DNA from: JARIHD01 sp964610985
Lineage (GTDB): Bacteria > Patescibacteriota > Saccharimonadia > Saccharimonadales > UBA4665
Assembly: GCA_964610985.1 (NCBI GenBank)
Contig: CAZSZJ010000010.1
Location: forward strand, 1-46,578
DNA: 46,578 nucleotides
Reading direction: 5' to 3'
Shown: piece after piece, positions 15,677-24,201 of the stretch
Numbering within the stretch: the stretch's first letter is position 1
How the letters are laid out: each line of letters begins with the position of its first letter
Made by a program: the position numbers and the translations under genes
The notes under the pieces: model-generated
Database searches by the model: none
Told to the model about the DNA's origin: nothing
The model's input: the letters and a program-made list of their open reading frames with translations, nothing else

Positions 15677-16036
15677 ATGAAGAACAACGAAATCGCACAA
15701 CTAACACCTACTTTTTATGGCATAACAGCCGATGACTGGCTGCGCATGCACCGGGCTGATCCCGATACAGCCCGTCAATTGTGGCTCGAAGAACAGATAC
15801 GACGAGCTGAGCAAGCGTTCTCAATCGACTTTGACCCCATTGAGGTATATTTAGGGGCATTATGCGGCGCTCTGGAACGAACGCATGGCGCAGATTCTGC
15901 TATCGCCCAGGACATGCGGGCTTTTATGCAGTTTGCGACCGAAGATATGGCCGCGGCCCCAGGCCCCAGCATGGCACTCGTCATAGACAGTCCTGGAAGG
16001 CTGGCATTACCGACGACGGCCGTTGCCTCTCAATGA
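15677..16036 (+). CDS. Unrecognised 119-aa protein
   Basis: I do not recognise this protein. It is acidic, Ala-rich and helical, without signal peptide, membrane segment or motif. It sits between rplK and rplA, in the gap of what is normally a contiguous pair. No convincing promoter or ribosome site precedes ATG 15677, so expression may come from readthrough of the rplK terminator. Confidence 0.5.
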   Translation: MKNNEIAQLTPTFYGITADDWLRMHRADPDTARQLWLEEQIRRAEQAFSIDFDPIEVYLGALCGALERTHGADSAIAQDMRAFMQFATEDMAAAPGPSMALVIDSPGRLALPTTAVASQ

Positions 16037-16135
16037 GTAGTAAAAACAGCTTAAATATGATACGATTAAAAAATCATAAAACTATTTGTGGGAGGCTAGC
16101 ATTCTAGTCGTATGCACCACGAAAGGACAATACCT

Positions 16136-17083
16136 ATGGCAAAAGACGCCAAAAAACCAACTGAAGAAGTGGTTGAAACACCAGAAATCATAACGGTCAC
16201 CGAAGCCGCCCCTGTAGAAGTGGAAGCGACCGAAGCAGAAGCCCCTGAAGCCCAGGAAGAAGCAAAAGCTACCGCCAAAGCCGGTAAGCGCAGCGCCAAA
16301 TCCCTGAAGGAAGCTGAAGAAAAGCAAGCCAAAGAAGAACGCAAAGCCCACACCAGCGAAGAAGAAGCCGAAGACAAGCCCAAACAAGCCGCCAACCCCG
16401 CTCGCTCCCGCCTAGAACGCCAAGGCAAAAAATTCCGCGAAGTAGCCGCCAAGGTAGAAAAAGGCAAAGTATACAGTCTGGACGAAGCTTTGGCTTTGGC
16501 CCTCGAAACCAGCCCTGTCAAATTTGACGCAACCGTAGAACTGCACGTCAACCTCAACGTTGATCCCCGTCACGCCGACCAGAACATCCGCGACAACCTC
16601 GTGTTGCCCGCCGGAACCGGTAAAAAAGTTCGCGTTGCCGTCTTTGCTGACGAAAACACCGCTGATGCAGACATCAGCGGTGTCGAAAACCTGACCAAAA
16701 TGCTCGACAAGGGCAGCATGGACTTCGACATCCTTATTTCGACTCCAGCCAACATGCCAAAGCTTGGTAAATACGCCCGCGCCCTCGGACCTCGCGGTCT
16801 GATGCCTAACCCAAAGAGCGGCACGGTTACCACCGACGTCGCCAAGGCAGTTACCGAAGCAAAAGCCGGCCGTGTTGAATACCGCGTCGACAGCACGGGT
16901 ATCGTACACATCGGTGTTGGTAAAGTAAGCTTTGGTAAAACCAAGCTTGCAGACAACGCCCGCGCCGTACTGACCAGCATCAAGAACAACAAGCCAAATT
17001 CAGTGAAAGGTACCTACGTAAAAACCATCCACTTGTCCACCACAATGGGTCCAAGCATGGTTATCGCCAGCAGCGAACTGTAA
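16136..17083 (+). CDS. rplA: Ribosomal protein uL1 with long N-terminal extension
   Basis: L1 forms the mobile stalk that helps release deacylated tRNA. Residues from about 91 to 315 cover the whole conserved protein, with LPAGTGKKVRVAVFADE, KLGKYARALGPRGLMPNPKSGTV and a GTYVKTIHLSTTMG C-terminus. The preceding 88 residues are a low-complexity Glu/Ala/Lys tail absent from typical 225-235-aa L1. ATG 16136 is chosen because AAAGGA lies about eight bases upstream; the longest frame (16112) runs through that site. A TACGAT (16061-16066) may be the -10 of its own promoter. Confidence 0.95.
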   Translation: MAKDAKKPTEEVVETPEIITVTEAAPVEVEATEAEAPEAQEEAKATAKAGKRSAKSLKEAEEKQAKEERKAHTSEEEAEDKPKQAANPARSRLERQGKKFREVAAKVEKGKVYSLDEALALALETSPVKFDATVELHVNLNVDPRHADQNIRDNLVLPAGTGKKVRVAVFADENTADADISGVENLTKMLDKGSMDFDILISTPANMPKLGKYARALGPRGLMPNPKSGTVTTDVAKAVTEAKAGRVEYRVDSTGIVHIGVGKVSFGKTKLADNARAVLTSIKNNKPNSVKGTYVKTIHLSTTMGPSMVIASSEL

Positions 17084-17132
17084 CCCCTAGCTAATCCATA
17101 GAGTGCCGTCGGAAAAGGCGGGTGTCTCATTC

Positions 17133-17178
17133 TTAACCCCCGTATGTAGATCGACCAGATCTAGCATACGGGGGTTAA
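17133..17178. repeat. Near-perfect 20-bp inverted repeat without U-tract
   Basis: TTAACCCCCGTATG (17133-17146) is the exact inverse of CATACGGGGGTTAA (17165-17178); inside it TAGATC (17147-17152) pairs with GATCTA (17158-17163) around a 5-nt loop, with one bulged G at 17164. Neither strand has a T-run after the stem, so it is not a standard intrinsic terminator. It lies between rplA and the 17194 gene, which lacks an obvious promoter. Confidence 0.85.
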
Positions 17179-17193
17179 AAACCCTCTGAGCCC

Positions 17194-18819
17194 ATGACAA
17201 ACGCCGACCAATCCTCTCCCAACTCACCGACTCATTTCGAAGCCGTCGTTAAAAATACCTTGGAAAAAAGCCCGCTCCTACCACTAACGCTTGGCATTCT
17301 TGCGACTTCCGAGGAGGCATCAATGCCGCCGAGCAAGATTCAGGAGTTCATCATCGACGCCGTCCAGGATGAACACGACTCCGAAGACGGTGACCACGAA
17401 GCCACCCACGACACGTCGGAAATCCTGATAGCGTGCGCCGACATGCAGCAGGCAGGGCTTGTAATGGTCAGCAAAGCGGAGTCCGATGCAGAGCCGCAGG
17501 TCACATTAACCGACTTCGGCCAGAATATCGGCGTGCCCGTTGCGCACGAATTGATGAAAGACTTCATCGCTCAAGGACACGGCCTAAGCAGCGTTGAACG
17601 CAAAACCCCTGCACGCGACCCGAACATCATCGGAAAGATTGCACTCGGTGCAGTGGGACTCGTGGCCAAAGTCGCAGAAGCCTTGGATGACGGAACACAG
17701 CAAATAAGCGAAGAGGTACGCAAGCTTGTCGAAAACGCCATTCGTAATAGACCTTCAGCGCTTCCGCCCGCACCTCGGGCTCCCAAGCCAGTTGGTACAC
17801 CACCCGACGGTTCCTGGTCGGGATGGTCAACAACGGGCAAGGACGCTCCTTTTTCCAACCCCCCCACGCCACAGCCAGAGGTTAATAAAGCCCGGTCAAT
17901 GCCCGAAACCTCGAAGTTTACGTCTAAAATCGTGCAGCCATCTCTCAAATTAAAGCTTTACGGGGGAGTAGGGTTACGTCTTCCTCCAGAGTTGGACAGG
18001 GAACTATATCCTCAGTCCGATATACACGATCGTCCGGCGATGCCAACCAAAAAAACTTCTTCTAGCCCCGATGGCCCAGAATCACCTCAGCCAGCAAGTG
18101 GCGAAGGCACTCCCGAATCAGAGAAGTCAACCAAGCCCGACACGCCATCATCAAGTGGTCAAAAACCAAATACCAGCGCGCCAGATTCTTCACGGGCAAC
18201 GGGAGGCGGAGAAAACTCATCCGGGAATATCCCTACCGCTGACCGCGCGGGAAGCGCGCATGATGACACCGAAGAAGAATCCGAGGAAGAACATGATGAC
18301 CAAAAAGAACAATCCGAACAGACGCCAAAAGAACAGGACAAACAGCCCCAGCCAGAGGCCAAAGGCGGAACCAGCGGAGGTGGTGGTGGCCAGGGGGGTA
18401 GTGGTGGCGCCACAAACAGGTTGGCCGGCAGCTCCAGCGGTGGAGGAGGCGGTAGTTCGACCGGAGGTGGTCAGTCATCTATTGAAGACGTTCAGGCCGG
18501 CTTAAGCAGCGTCGTAAATGTAACCGAGGGCCTCATTGCCCGCCTCCAATTGGCCTACAACAACGCCGAGGAAGCGGTAAATATGTTGCGTATGTCACGG
18601 AGCATGGCCGCGCTCGCCTCGCTTCCCGGAATGTACAACCCCCTTGAGCTGGGCCCAGAAGACCTCACCTTTCTTGCAAAAGCGTCAGGGGAAGCATCAG
18701 AGACAGCCATAGCCCGCATGCAACACGCCGCCCGAGAGATATTAGACGCTCTGAGAGCCTACGGCAACTCCGGCAATGGGCTTGCGGCTTCAGTACAAAA
18801 ACTCTCCGACGACATGTGA
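17194..18819 (+). CDS. Winged-helix-like N-terminus, long disordered linker, helical C-terminus
   Basis: The 541-aa protein is not recognised as a whole. Residues about 20-115 look like a winged helix (LPLTLGILATSEEA, then LIACADMQQAGLVMV, then V-T-L-T-D-F-G). A short hydrophobic patch at about 148-160 is probably not a membrane segment. Residues about 185-425 are Pro/Ser/Gly/Glu-rich, with a DDTEEESEEEHDD acidic run and Gly-rich blocks, hence disordered. The last 110 residues are helical and may form a coiled coil. No Shine-Dalgarno or -10 box is convincing; it may depend on the rplA transcript across the 17133 hairpin. Confidence 0.7.
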   Translation: MTNADQSSPNSPTHFEAVVKNTLEKSPLLPLTLGILATSEEASMPPSKIQEFIIDAVQDEHDSEDGDHEATHDTSEILIACADMQQAGLVMVSKAESDAEPQVTLTDFGQNIGVPVAHELMKDFIAQGHGLSSVERKTPARDPNIIGKIALGAVGLVAKVAEALDDGTQQISEEVRKLVENAIRNRPSALPPAPRAPKPVGTPPDGSWSGWSTTGKDAPFSNPPTPQPEVNKARSMPETSKFTSKIVQPSLKLKLYGGVGLRLPPELDRELYPQSDIHDRPAMPTKKTSSSPDGPESPQPASGEGTPESEKSTKPDTPSSSGQKPNTSAPDSSRATGGGENSSGNIPTADRAGSAHDDTEEESEEEHDDQKEQSEQTPKEQDKQPQPEAKGGTSGGGGGQGGSGGATNRLAGSSSGGGGGSSTGGGQSSIEDVQAGLSSVVNVTEGLIARLQLAYNNAEEAVNMLRMSRSMAALASLPGMYNPLELGPEDLTFLAKASGEASETAIARMQHAAREILDALRAYGNSGNGLAASVQKLSDDM

Positions 18820-18904
18820 CTTAGGCGGACAGCCTGCGCGTCCCAATCCATCTTTAAGACTGATCTTTTGCCAAAAGATTTGGTTGTAATTTTAGCGTAA
18901 GCGC

Positions 18905-18934
18905 TTGCGTCACGGTTTTGACAAATCGTACAAT
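18905..18934 (+). promoter_or_regulatory. Candidate dcd-tmk/thyX promoter
   Basis: TTGCGT (18905-18910), 18-bp spacer and TACAAT (18929-18934). It would start the two-gene dTTP operon with a leader of about 35 nt. A weak ATCTTTT/AAAAGAT dyad (18862-18878) upstream may end the previous transcript. Confidence 0.45.
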
Positions 18935-18974
18935 ATATACAACTTCTGGAGGGAGCAAGGGAATATGGGACATT

Positions 18975-19691
18975 ATGAGCGTCTATAGCAACACGCAGAT
19001 TCTGACGGCTATTGCCGATGGAAGCATCGTTTGCGTACCATTTAATTCGCGTCACGTCAGCCAGGCTAGCCTGGACATTACACTAGGGCATTACTATTTC
19101 AGAACCGAAAAAAGCGGCGACCACAGCTTATACAACCCTTTCGACGAAAAAGACGTCGAGCGCTATTTTGGACCATACCGCGAGGCCGTACCGCATGGCG
19201 AATGGTGCGAAAAGAACGGTCACACGCCACTAGCCGGTATACCACTCGACCATCCTGTCATTCCGCTCAGGCCGGGCGAACGCATCTTGGCGCACACTCA
19301 TGAATTCTTTGGCATTTTGCCGCCGGGCGCCTGCGAACTAAAATCACGTTCCAGCTGGGGACGCAGCGGCATCGCCGTCTGCTTTGACGCGGGCTGGATC
19401 GACCCGGGATATATCAACCGGCTCACCCTGGAGGTTTACAACCTCAACCAACATGAAACAGTGTTACTACCAGTCGGTGAACGCATCGGACAGATCATTT
19501 ATCACGAAACAGGGCCAGTAGCCGGCAACTACGGCAAGGGCCGCGACCAAGGTTTTAGCGGGAAGTACCAAGAGGGAACCAGCCTGGAAGAACTCATTTC
19601 CAACTGGAAACCAGAGCTTATGCTACCGCGCGCTTACCGCGACAACCGGCACATGCCAGAAACAGTTCCCGGCCTAAAGGGATATAAATAG
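18975..19691 (+). CDS. dcd: dCTP deaminase / dUTPase-fold protein
   Basis: Dcd removes the amino group of dCTP to make dUTP, feeding dUMP to thymidylate synthesis. The 238-aa protein shows the trimeric dUTPase-like fold: SQASLDITLGHYYF at the N-terminus, LKSRSSWGRSGI holding the active-site Arg/Ser cluster, GWIDPGYINRLTLEVYN with the catalytic Glu, and an SGKYQEG C-terminal lid. It is longer than the roughly 190-aa E. coli enzyme. Whether it is mono- or bifunctional cannot be decided. ATG 18975 starts at the conserved N-terminus; TTG 18918 in frame is part of the promoter. tmk-thyX follows after 11 bp. Confidence 0.88.
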   Translation: MSVYSNTQILTAIADGSIVCVPFNSRHVSQASLDITLGHYYFRTEKSGDHSLYNPFDEKDVERYFGPYREAVPHGEWCEKNGHTPLAGIPLDHPVIPLRPGERILAHTHEFFGILPPGACELKSRSSWGRSGIAVCFDAGWIDPGYINRLTLEVYNLNQHETVLLPVGERIGQIIYHETGPVAGNYGKGRDQGFSGKYQEGTSLEELISNWKPELMLPRAYRDNRHMPETVPGLKGYK

Positions 19692-19702
19692 GAAGGTACA
19701 GT

Positions 19703-22051
19703 ATGGACGGAATAAACGGGGCATTCATTGTCATCGAAGGAACAGATGGGTCGGGCAAAGGCACGCAATTTAAACGTTTGCAGGAGCGGTTGTTGAGTGA
19801 GGGCTACGAGGTGGCGACGTTCGACTTTCCGCGGTACGACCAGCCGTCCAGCTATTTTGTGCAGCAGTATTTAAACGGCAAATACGGTACAATCGAAGAA
19901 GTTGGTCCGTATACCGGATCATTATTCTATGCGCTCGACCGGTTTGAGGCAGCGCCCAAAATCCGCCAGGCTCTGAGTGAGGGCAAGGTAGTCTTGGCCA
20001 ATCGCTACGTTGGCTCCAACATGGCCCACCAGGGAACCAAATTCCTGCACGCCGAAGAACGCCGCGGCTACTTTATCTGGCTCGACAATCTGGAGTTCGA
20101 GATGTTGCGCATTCCACGCCCCACGCTCAGCTTTGTACTGCGCGTTCCGGCCGAAACCGCCCAAGCGCTCGTTGACCAAAAAGAGGCCCGCGACTACACC
20201 GACAAAAAGCGCGATTTACATGAAGCTGACCTTGACCACCTGCAAAAAGCCGTCGCCGTGTATGACGACATGTGTCAGCTGTTTCCCCGCGACTTCCAGC
20301 GCATCGACTGCACCCGGGGCGATCAATTATTAGACATCGACACCATCCACGACATCGTTTGGCAAAAAGTCGAACCAATGCTGCCAGCAAAACCCATTAA
20401 CGCGCCTACTGGTCCCGTCGCAACTCAGGTCAAAAAAGCGGCCAAGACAGTGGTCGCCAGTCCCTACGTCACCAAAAACGAGAACGGTTCATACGACATC
20501 ACGAGCGCAGGTAAACAATTCCTAGACGAAGCGGTCACCAACAGCGACAAAAACGTCTACGTCTTTACCGGCAAACTCGACCCCGTAACCGTAGCCGCTG
20601 CCATGGCCCGGCTTTCGCGCCGCGGCGACGATATGCGCATTACGCTACTGGACGAATTTGCGGCCAGCGCCGGCAAAGATGCAAAACTCTTGCAACGCGT
20701 CATTACCGCTTATGGCGACGACTCCGTACAGCAGCTAACTGGCGTGCATTTGGTCGTCGAAAACGCCAGCGGCTTGCTCGCCAAAAAACTGGAGTGGGGA
20801 CGCCTGGCCGCCTATCTCGAACAATCCAGCCGCTACATATTTTTTGACCAACGTGACCGAAACGGCAAATACCGCTACCATGTTCCCGAGCATCTGGACG
20901 GAGCGGTCAAAGAGCAATATGTGGCCCACATGGATCAGATCTTTGACCTATATTCCGAAATCGTCCACAAAGTCGAAGCGCATCTAAAGTCCACGACCAC
21001 CACACCAAAAACCGAACAAGACGCCGCCTGGCGCAGCGCCGTCAAAGCTCAAGCCTGCGACGCCGCACGCATGGTGCTGCCCATCGCCGCCGGTTCGACC
21101 GTTGGTATCTTTGCTTCGGGACAGGCGCTCGAAAGCCTAATCATGCATCTGCTGGCCGACCCATTGCCCGAAGCGCGCGCCACGGGCCAAATGATGCTCC
21201 AAGAAGCCCGCAAAGTAGCGCCAGCATTTTTGGAACGCGCCGACAAACCTGAACGGGGCGGGGCAGCCATCGCCTACCGCGCCACCACCCGCGAAGCCGT
21301 TGCCAAACTAGCACAGGACTATTTGCCGGACAATCATGCGCCTGCTACAGACCCCGTCCGGCTGACCGACGTCTGGCCCCGCAACGAATTCGACATCGTA
21401 CCCGACATTTTGTACGAACACAGCAACCTGTCGCTCGATGAGTTACGCACGCAGGTCGGCGGCTGGACATACGCCCAAAAACTCGAAGTTCTGGAGGCAT
21501 ACATCGGCGAACGCCTCAACCGCCGCCACCGCCCAGGCCGCGCTCTCGAAAAGATCCACTACAGCTGGGACCTTGTCTGCGACTACGGCACATTCTACGA
21601 CTTGCAGCGCCACCGCATCGTCGACGATCTGGAATGGCAGCAGCTCACGCCGCGCTACGGTTACGATATACCCAAACTCGTCGAAGAAGCCGACCTGGTC
21701 GAACAGTTCGAAACCTGCTTTGAACTCAGCTTGAAACTGCACAGTTTACTGCAACAAACCGGCTACGGCCTGGAGTCACAATATGCCACCTTGCGCGGCC
21801 ACCGCATGCGCTGGAAACTGACGTACAATGCCCGTGAAGCATTCCATTTACACGAACTCCGTACCAGCCCCCAAGGCCACCCCGCCTACCGCAAACTTGT
21901 GCAAAAGATGCACGAAAAACTTGGCGAAACTCACCCTACACTTGCCGAAGCCATGAAATTCGTCAACCAAGGCGAAGACCCCGAACTGGCCCGCCTGGCC
22001 GCCGAACGCTACACGCAGTACAAACTCGGCCAACTCGACCAAACTACCTAG
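19703..22051 (+). CDS. Thymidylate kinase fused to a duplicated ThyX-like region
   Basis: Residues 1-225 are a thymidylate kinase (dTMP to dTDP): P-loop EGTDGSGKGTQ (12-22), the DFPRY segment (41-45), and an A-N-R-Y motif (99-102). Residues about 280-510 and 560-775 each resemble a flavin-dependent thymidylate synthase (dUMP to dTMP). The first has YGDDSVQQLTGVHLVVENAS, EQSSRY (373-378) and DAARMVLP (453-460) but no RHR. The second keeps LQRHR (634-638) and LTPRY but has a degenerate ARxVLP region. ThyX is normally 210-250 aa and tetrameric. A GGAAGG Shine-Dalgarno precedes ATG 19703. The dcd partner supports a role in dTTP supply. Confidence 0.85.
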   Translation: MDGINGAFIVIEGTDGSGKGTQFKRLQERLLSEGYEVATFDFPRYDQPSSYFVQQYLNGKYGTIEEVGPYTGSLFYALDRFEAAPKIRQALSEGKVVLANRYVGSNMAHQGTKFLHAEERRGYFIWLDNLEFEMLRIPRPTLSFVLRVPAETAQALVDQKEARDYTDKKRDLHEADLDHLQKAVAVYDDMCQLFPRDFQRIDCTRGDQLLDIDTIHDIVWQKVEPMLPAKPINAPTGPVATQVKKAAKTVVASPYVTKNENGSYDITSAGKQFLDEAVTNSDKNVYVFTGKLDPVTVAAAMARLSRRGDDMRITLLDEFAASAGKDAKLLQRVITAYGDDSVQQLTGVHLVVENASGLLAKKLEWGRLAAYLEQSSRYIFFDQRDRNGKYRYHVPEHLDGAVKEQYVAHMDQIFDLYSEIVHKVEAHLKSTTTTPKTEQDAAWRSAVKAQACDAARMVLPIAAGSTVGIFASGQALESLIMHLLADPLPEARATGQMMLQEARKVAPAFLERADKPERGGAAIAYRATTREAVAKLAQDYLPDNHAPATDPVRLTDVWPRNEFDIVPDILYEHSNLSLDELRTQVGGWTYAQKLEVLEAYIGERLNRRHRPGRALEKIHYSWDLVCDYGTFYDLQRHRIVDDLEWQQLTPRYGYDIPKLVEEADLVEQFETCFELSLKLHSLLQQTGYGLESQYATLRGHRMRWKLTYNAREAFHLHELRTSPQGHPAYRKLVQKMHEKLGETHPTLAEAMKFVNQGEDPELARLAAERYTQYKLGQLDQTT

Positions 22052-22158
22052 GAAAGCTCATATTCCGTGTCTATATCTTCGTCCTGATCATTATAGTGAA
22101 GGCTATTAGCGATCAAAGAAGTAACAAATGACATACCTGATCGTGCTAGACTAGATTC

Positions 22159-22671
22159 ATGCAAGAAGTCGATGCCTTCATAGAACAGTGTCAAAGAATC
22201 ATTCATCGTCATGTCGATTTTGCCATTTCGGGCAAGAGCATCCAAAAAGCAGCTGGCACTTTATCACACTGCGTCCACCCCATGATTCACAAAATTCTCC
22301 TTTTGGCCGAAGACCTCGCCGAAGACCATAGATCCGACAGCGACACGCAGCGTGCCGACTGGCAAACTATCTGCGAAATGGTCGAAAGTTACCACCAAGG
22401 CAGATGGGAGCCAACCATCTGGAGCCTTTTGGCCATTTATCGCCTGTCCGCACAAGCTTCAGTCAGCATCAAGATCAGCCGCCAGCAGGGAAACATCACA
22501 ATAGAAACTGCCGACAATGAACTCAGAAAACTCATAGAAAAAACAGCGTCTACCATAAATAGCAGCCAGACCGACGAACGGTTTCTGCAAAACCTCGCCC
22601 ATCAGTTGCCGCACAAAACATCACACTTTTGTCTCCTGAGCGGACAGGTCGTCGAAACCCTCATCTCTTAG
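22159..22671 (+). CDS. Unrecognised helical protein (170 aa)
   Basis: I do not recognise this protein. It is helical and polar without motifs, membrane segments or signal peptide; Ile- and His-rich segments (FIEQCQRIIHRHVDF, LSHCVHPMIHKILLL) suggest a helical bundle. A TAGACT (22147-22152) ends six bases before ATG 22159, fitting leaderless transcription. Upstream bases 22052-22146 hold no gene I can support. Downstream 22672-22841 contains TATACT (about 22768) and a TATAGT next to the following gene, otherwise nothing clear. Confidence 0.55.
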   Translation: MQEVDAFIEQCQRIIHRHVDFAISGKSIQKAAGTLSHCVHPMIHKILLLAEDLAEDHRSDSDTQRADWQTICEMVESYHQGRWEPTIWSLLAIYRLSAQASVSIKISRQQGNITIETADNELRKLIEKTASTINSSQTDERFLQNLAHQLPHKTSHFCLLSGQVVETLIS

Positions 22672-22841
22672 GAGAAAGACCAAGAAGACCGCCCGGAAAG
22701 CACGCGGAAGTCATTTTTAATAAGTTTTACAGAAATCGGGCTATACATAACCGCTCAGCCTGCGCTATACTTGAGCGCGAAATAATCATTGTACGAAAGA
22801 TCCGCCTAGCGGGCAGGCTCTCGATATAGTTAGGAAAATAT

Positions 22842-23978
22842 ATGGAAGACATTTTGGCAAAATTAGTTTCGTTTCACACCACAGAGGATGATCCGCAGGC
22901 TATGCATCAGGCGCTTGATTATATCGCCGACTTTTTGGCTAAGCGTGGCATGACTATCGAGCGGTATGACTCAAATGGCTACGAGTCAATGGTTGCCACT
23001 ATCCGGCCAGGGCAAAAAACACCCGCCGTCATGTTGGCGGCCCACTTGGACGTTGTGCCGGCTGCGGACGAGTTATTTGTAATGCGCCGCGATGGCGGCA
23101 AGCTCTACGGGCGCGGTGTCTTGGACATGAAGTTCGCCGTTGCCGCATACATGCAACTGGTCGACGATTTGCAAGACCGCTTGGAAGACTACGATTTTGC
23201 CATTATGATTACTGGCGACGAAGAGATGGGCGGCCTGGACGGCACGGCCGCACTCCTAAAGGAAGGGTATCTGCCAAAGGTCGCAATCTTGCCCGACGGC
23301 GGCGACAACTGGCAGATCCAGACGCTTTCCAAAGGCTTTATCTATGGCAAAATCCGCGCGTTCGGCAAAGCAGCGCATGGTTCGCGTACCTGGCTGGGTG
23401 ACAACGCCATCATCAAACTTATGGATATATTGGCCGAGATGCGTAAACTTTTTGAAGAACCTGCCCGCATGGAGGTCAGTACGCTCAACATCGGTCAATT
23501 TCATGGTGGAGAGGCCACCAACCAAGTCGCCGCTGATGCCGAAGCCGCCATCGACTGCCGCTTTATTAATAACGAAGAAAAAGCCAAAGCTCTAGAAGCC
23601 ATCAATGCCATTTGCGCCAAAACCGATGCCGAATTCGACCTGCTTTTGAACGGGGCAGAGCACCGCACCGATTTAGCCGATCCGCTCGTCGAGCCACTCG
23701 CCCGGCACATCGAAGCAGTTACTGGCACGCATGTCACCGGCTGGAGCACACCCGCCAGCAGCGACGCGCGCTATTTTGCAGATCATGGCATTCCATGCCT
23801 ATCGGTCTACCCGATCGGTGGCGGTCATCATGGGCCCGAGGAGTGGCTCGACGCTCAGGCCTTTGAGCAGTATAAGGTCGTATTGCAGCGCTATCTCGAT
23901 GAAATCGCCAAAGCCGTCCATGCCGACAACAAAGCCAGTGAAAACAAAATTGCCAGCATATTGACCGACATCCGTTAA
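22842..23978 (+). CDS. M20-family metallopeptidase / deacylase
   Basis: The 378-aa protein shows the M20 (ArgE/DapE/CPG2/peptidase V) layout: LAAHLDVVP (metal ligand His68, with Asp70), GRGVLDMK (bridging Asp95), TGDEEMGG (catalytic Glu127, Glu128), ILPDGGD (Asp152 as metal ligand) and a C-terminal GGHHGPEEW His. It releases amino acids from peptides or acylated amino acids; the substrate cannot be named, but peptide scavenging suits an organism without amino-acid pathways. TATAGT (22825-22830) lies 11 bases before the ATG, with AGGA between. The rplJ promoter lies in its 3' end. Confidence 0.88.
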   Translation: MEDILAKLVSFHTTEDDPQAMHQALDYIADFLAKRGMTIERYDSNGYESMVATIRPGQKTPAVMLAAHLDVVPAADELFVMRRDGGKLYGRGVLDMKFAVAAYMQLVDDLQDRLEDYDFAIMITGDEEMGGLDGTAALLKEGYLPKVAILPDGGDNWQIQTLSKGFIYGKIRAFGKAAHGSRTWLGDNAIIKLMDILAEMRKLFEEPARMEVSTLNIGQFHGGEATNQVAADAEAAIDCRFINNEEKAKALEAINAICAKTDAEFDLLLNGAEHRTDLADPLVEPLARHIEAVTGTHVTGWSTPASSDARYFADHGIPCLSVYPIGGGHHGPEEWLDAQAFEQYKVVLQRYLDEIAKAVHADNKASENKIASILTDIR

Positions 23979-23990
23979 ATTGGTACAATA
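23962..23990 (+). promoter_or_regulatory. rplJL promoter
   Basis: TTGACC (23962-23967), 17-bp spacer and TACAAT (23985-23990). The -35 lies inside the M20 gene and the -10 just after its stop (23976-23978). The transcript would start near 23997 and carry the L10 leader. Confidence 0.75.
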
Positions 23991-23996
23991 ACAGGG

Positions 23997-24124
23997 ATTG
24001 CCAAAGACAGTAGCGGTCGAGTCAAATGCTCAAAAGCAGGCGACAAAACTTAAGAATGCTACCGAGGTTACTAACTTTGTAACGAATATTCGCGTCTTTG
24101 AAGCTTTCAAGGGCGCTTTTATTT
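23997..24124 (+). promoter_or_regulatory. L10 (rplJ) leader
   Basis: The sequence contains the two conserved halves of the bacterial L10 leader: TTGCC followed by AGACAGTAG near 24005-24013, and CTTAAG followed by CTACCGAGG near 24050-24067. These pair to form the kink-turn region bound by the L10-(L7/L12) complex. The fold is followed by an attenuator hairpin, so excess L10 would lower rplJL expression. The match to the family is from recall of its consensus. Confidence 0.8.
24092..24124 (+). terminator. Attenuator terminator of rplJL
   Basis: GCGTCTTTGAA pairs with TTCAAGGGCGC (ending 24116) using two G-U pairs, followed by TTTTATTT (24117-24124). Located between the L10-binding region and rplJ, it is the expected regulated terminator. 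A second perfect stem GTAAAACC/GGTTTTAC (24146-24175) lies just before the Shine-Dalgarno and may influence initiation. Confidence 0.7.
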
Positions 24125-24201
24125 GGCAAATCAACAGAGAGAAAAGTAAAACCATTTAAAGGTCGAAGGTTTTACCCAAGCAAATAACATAAGGAACACT
24201 T

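Noticed and set aside
18165..18478. Gly/Ser/Glu-rich overlapping frames in and near the 541-aa gene
   Set aside because: Low-complexity coding sequence produces long open alternative frames; none has a promoter or ribosome site.
22048..22245. 65-aa minus-strand frame between tmk-thyX and the 22159 gene
   Set aside because: It overlaps the promoter and start of the plus-strand gene, has no convincing promoter and no recognisable similarity; a short version remains possible.
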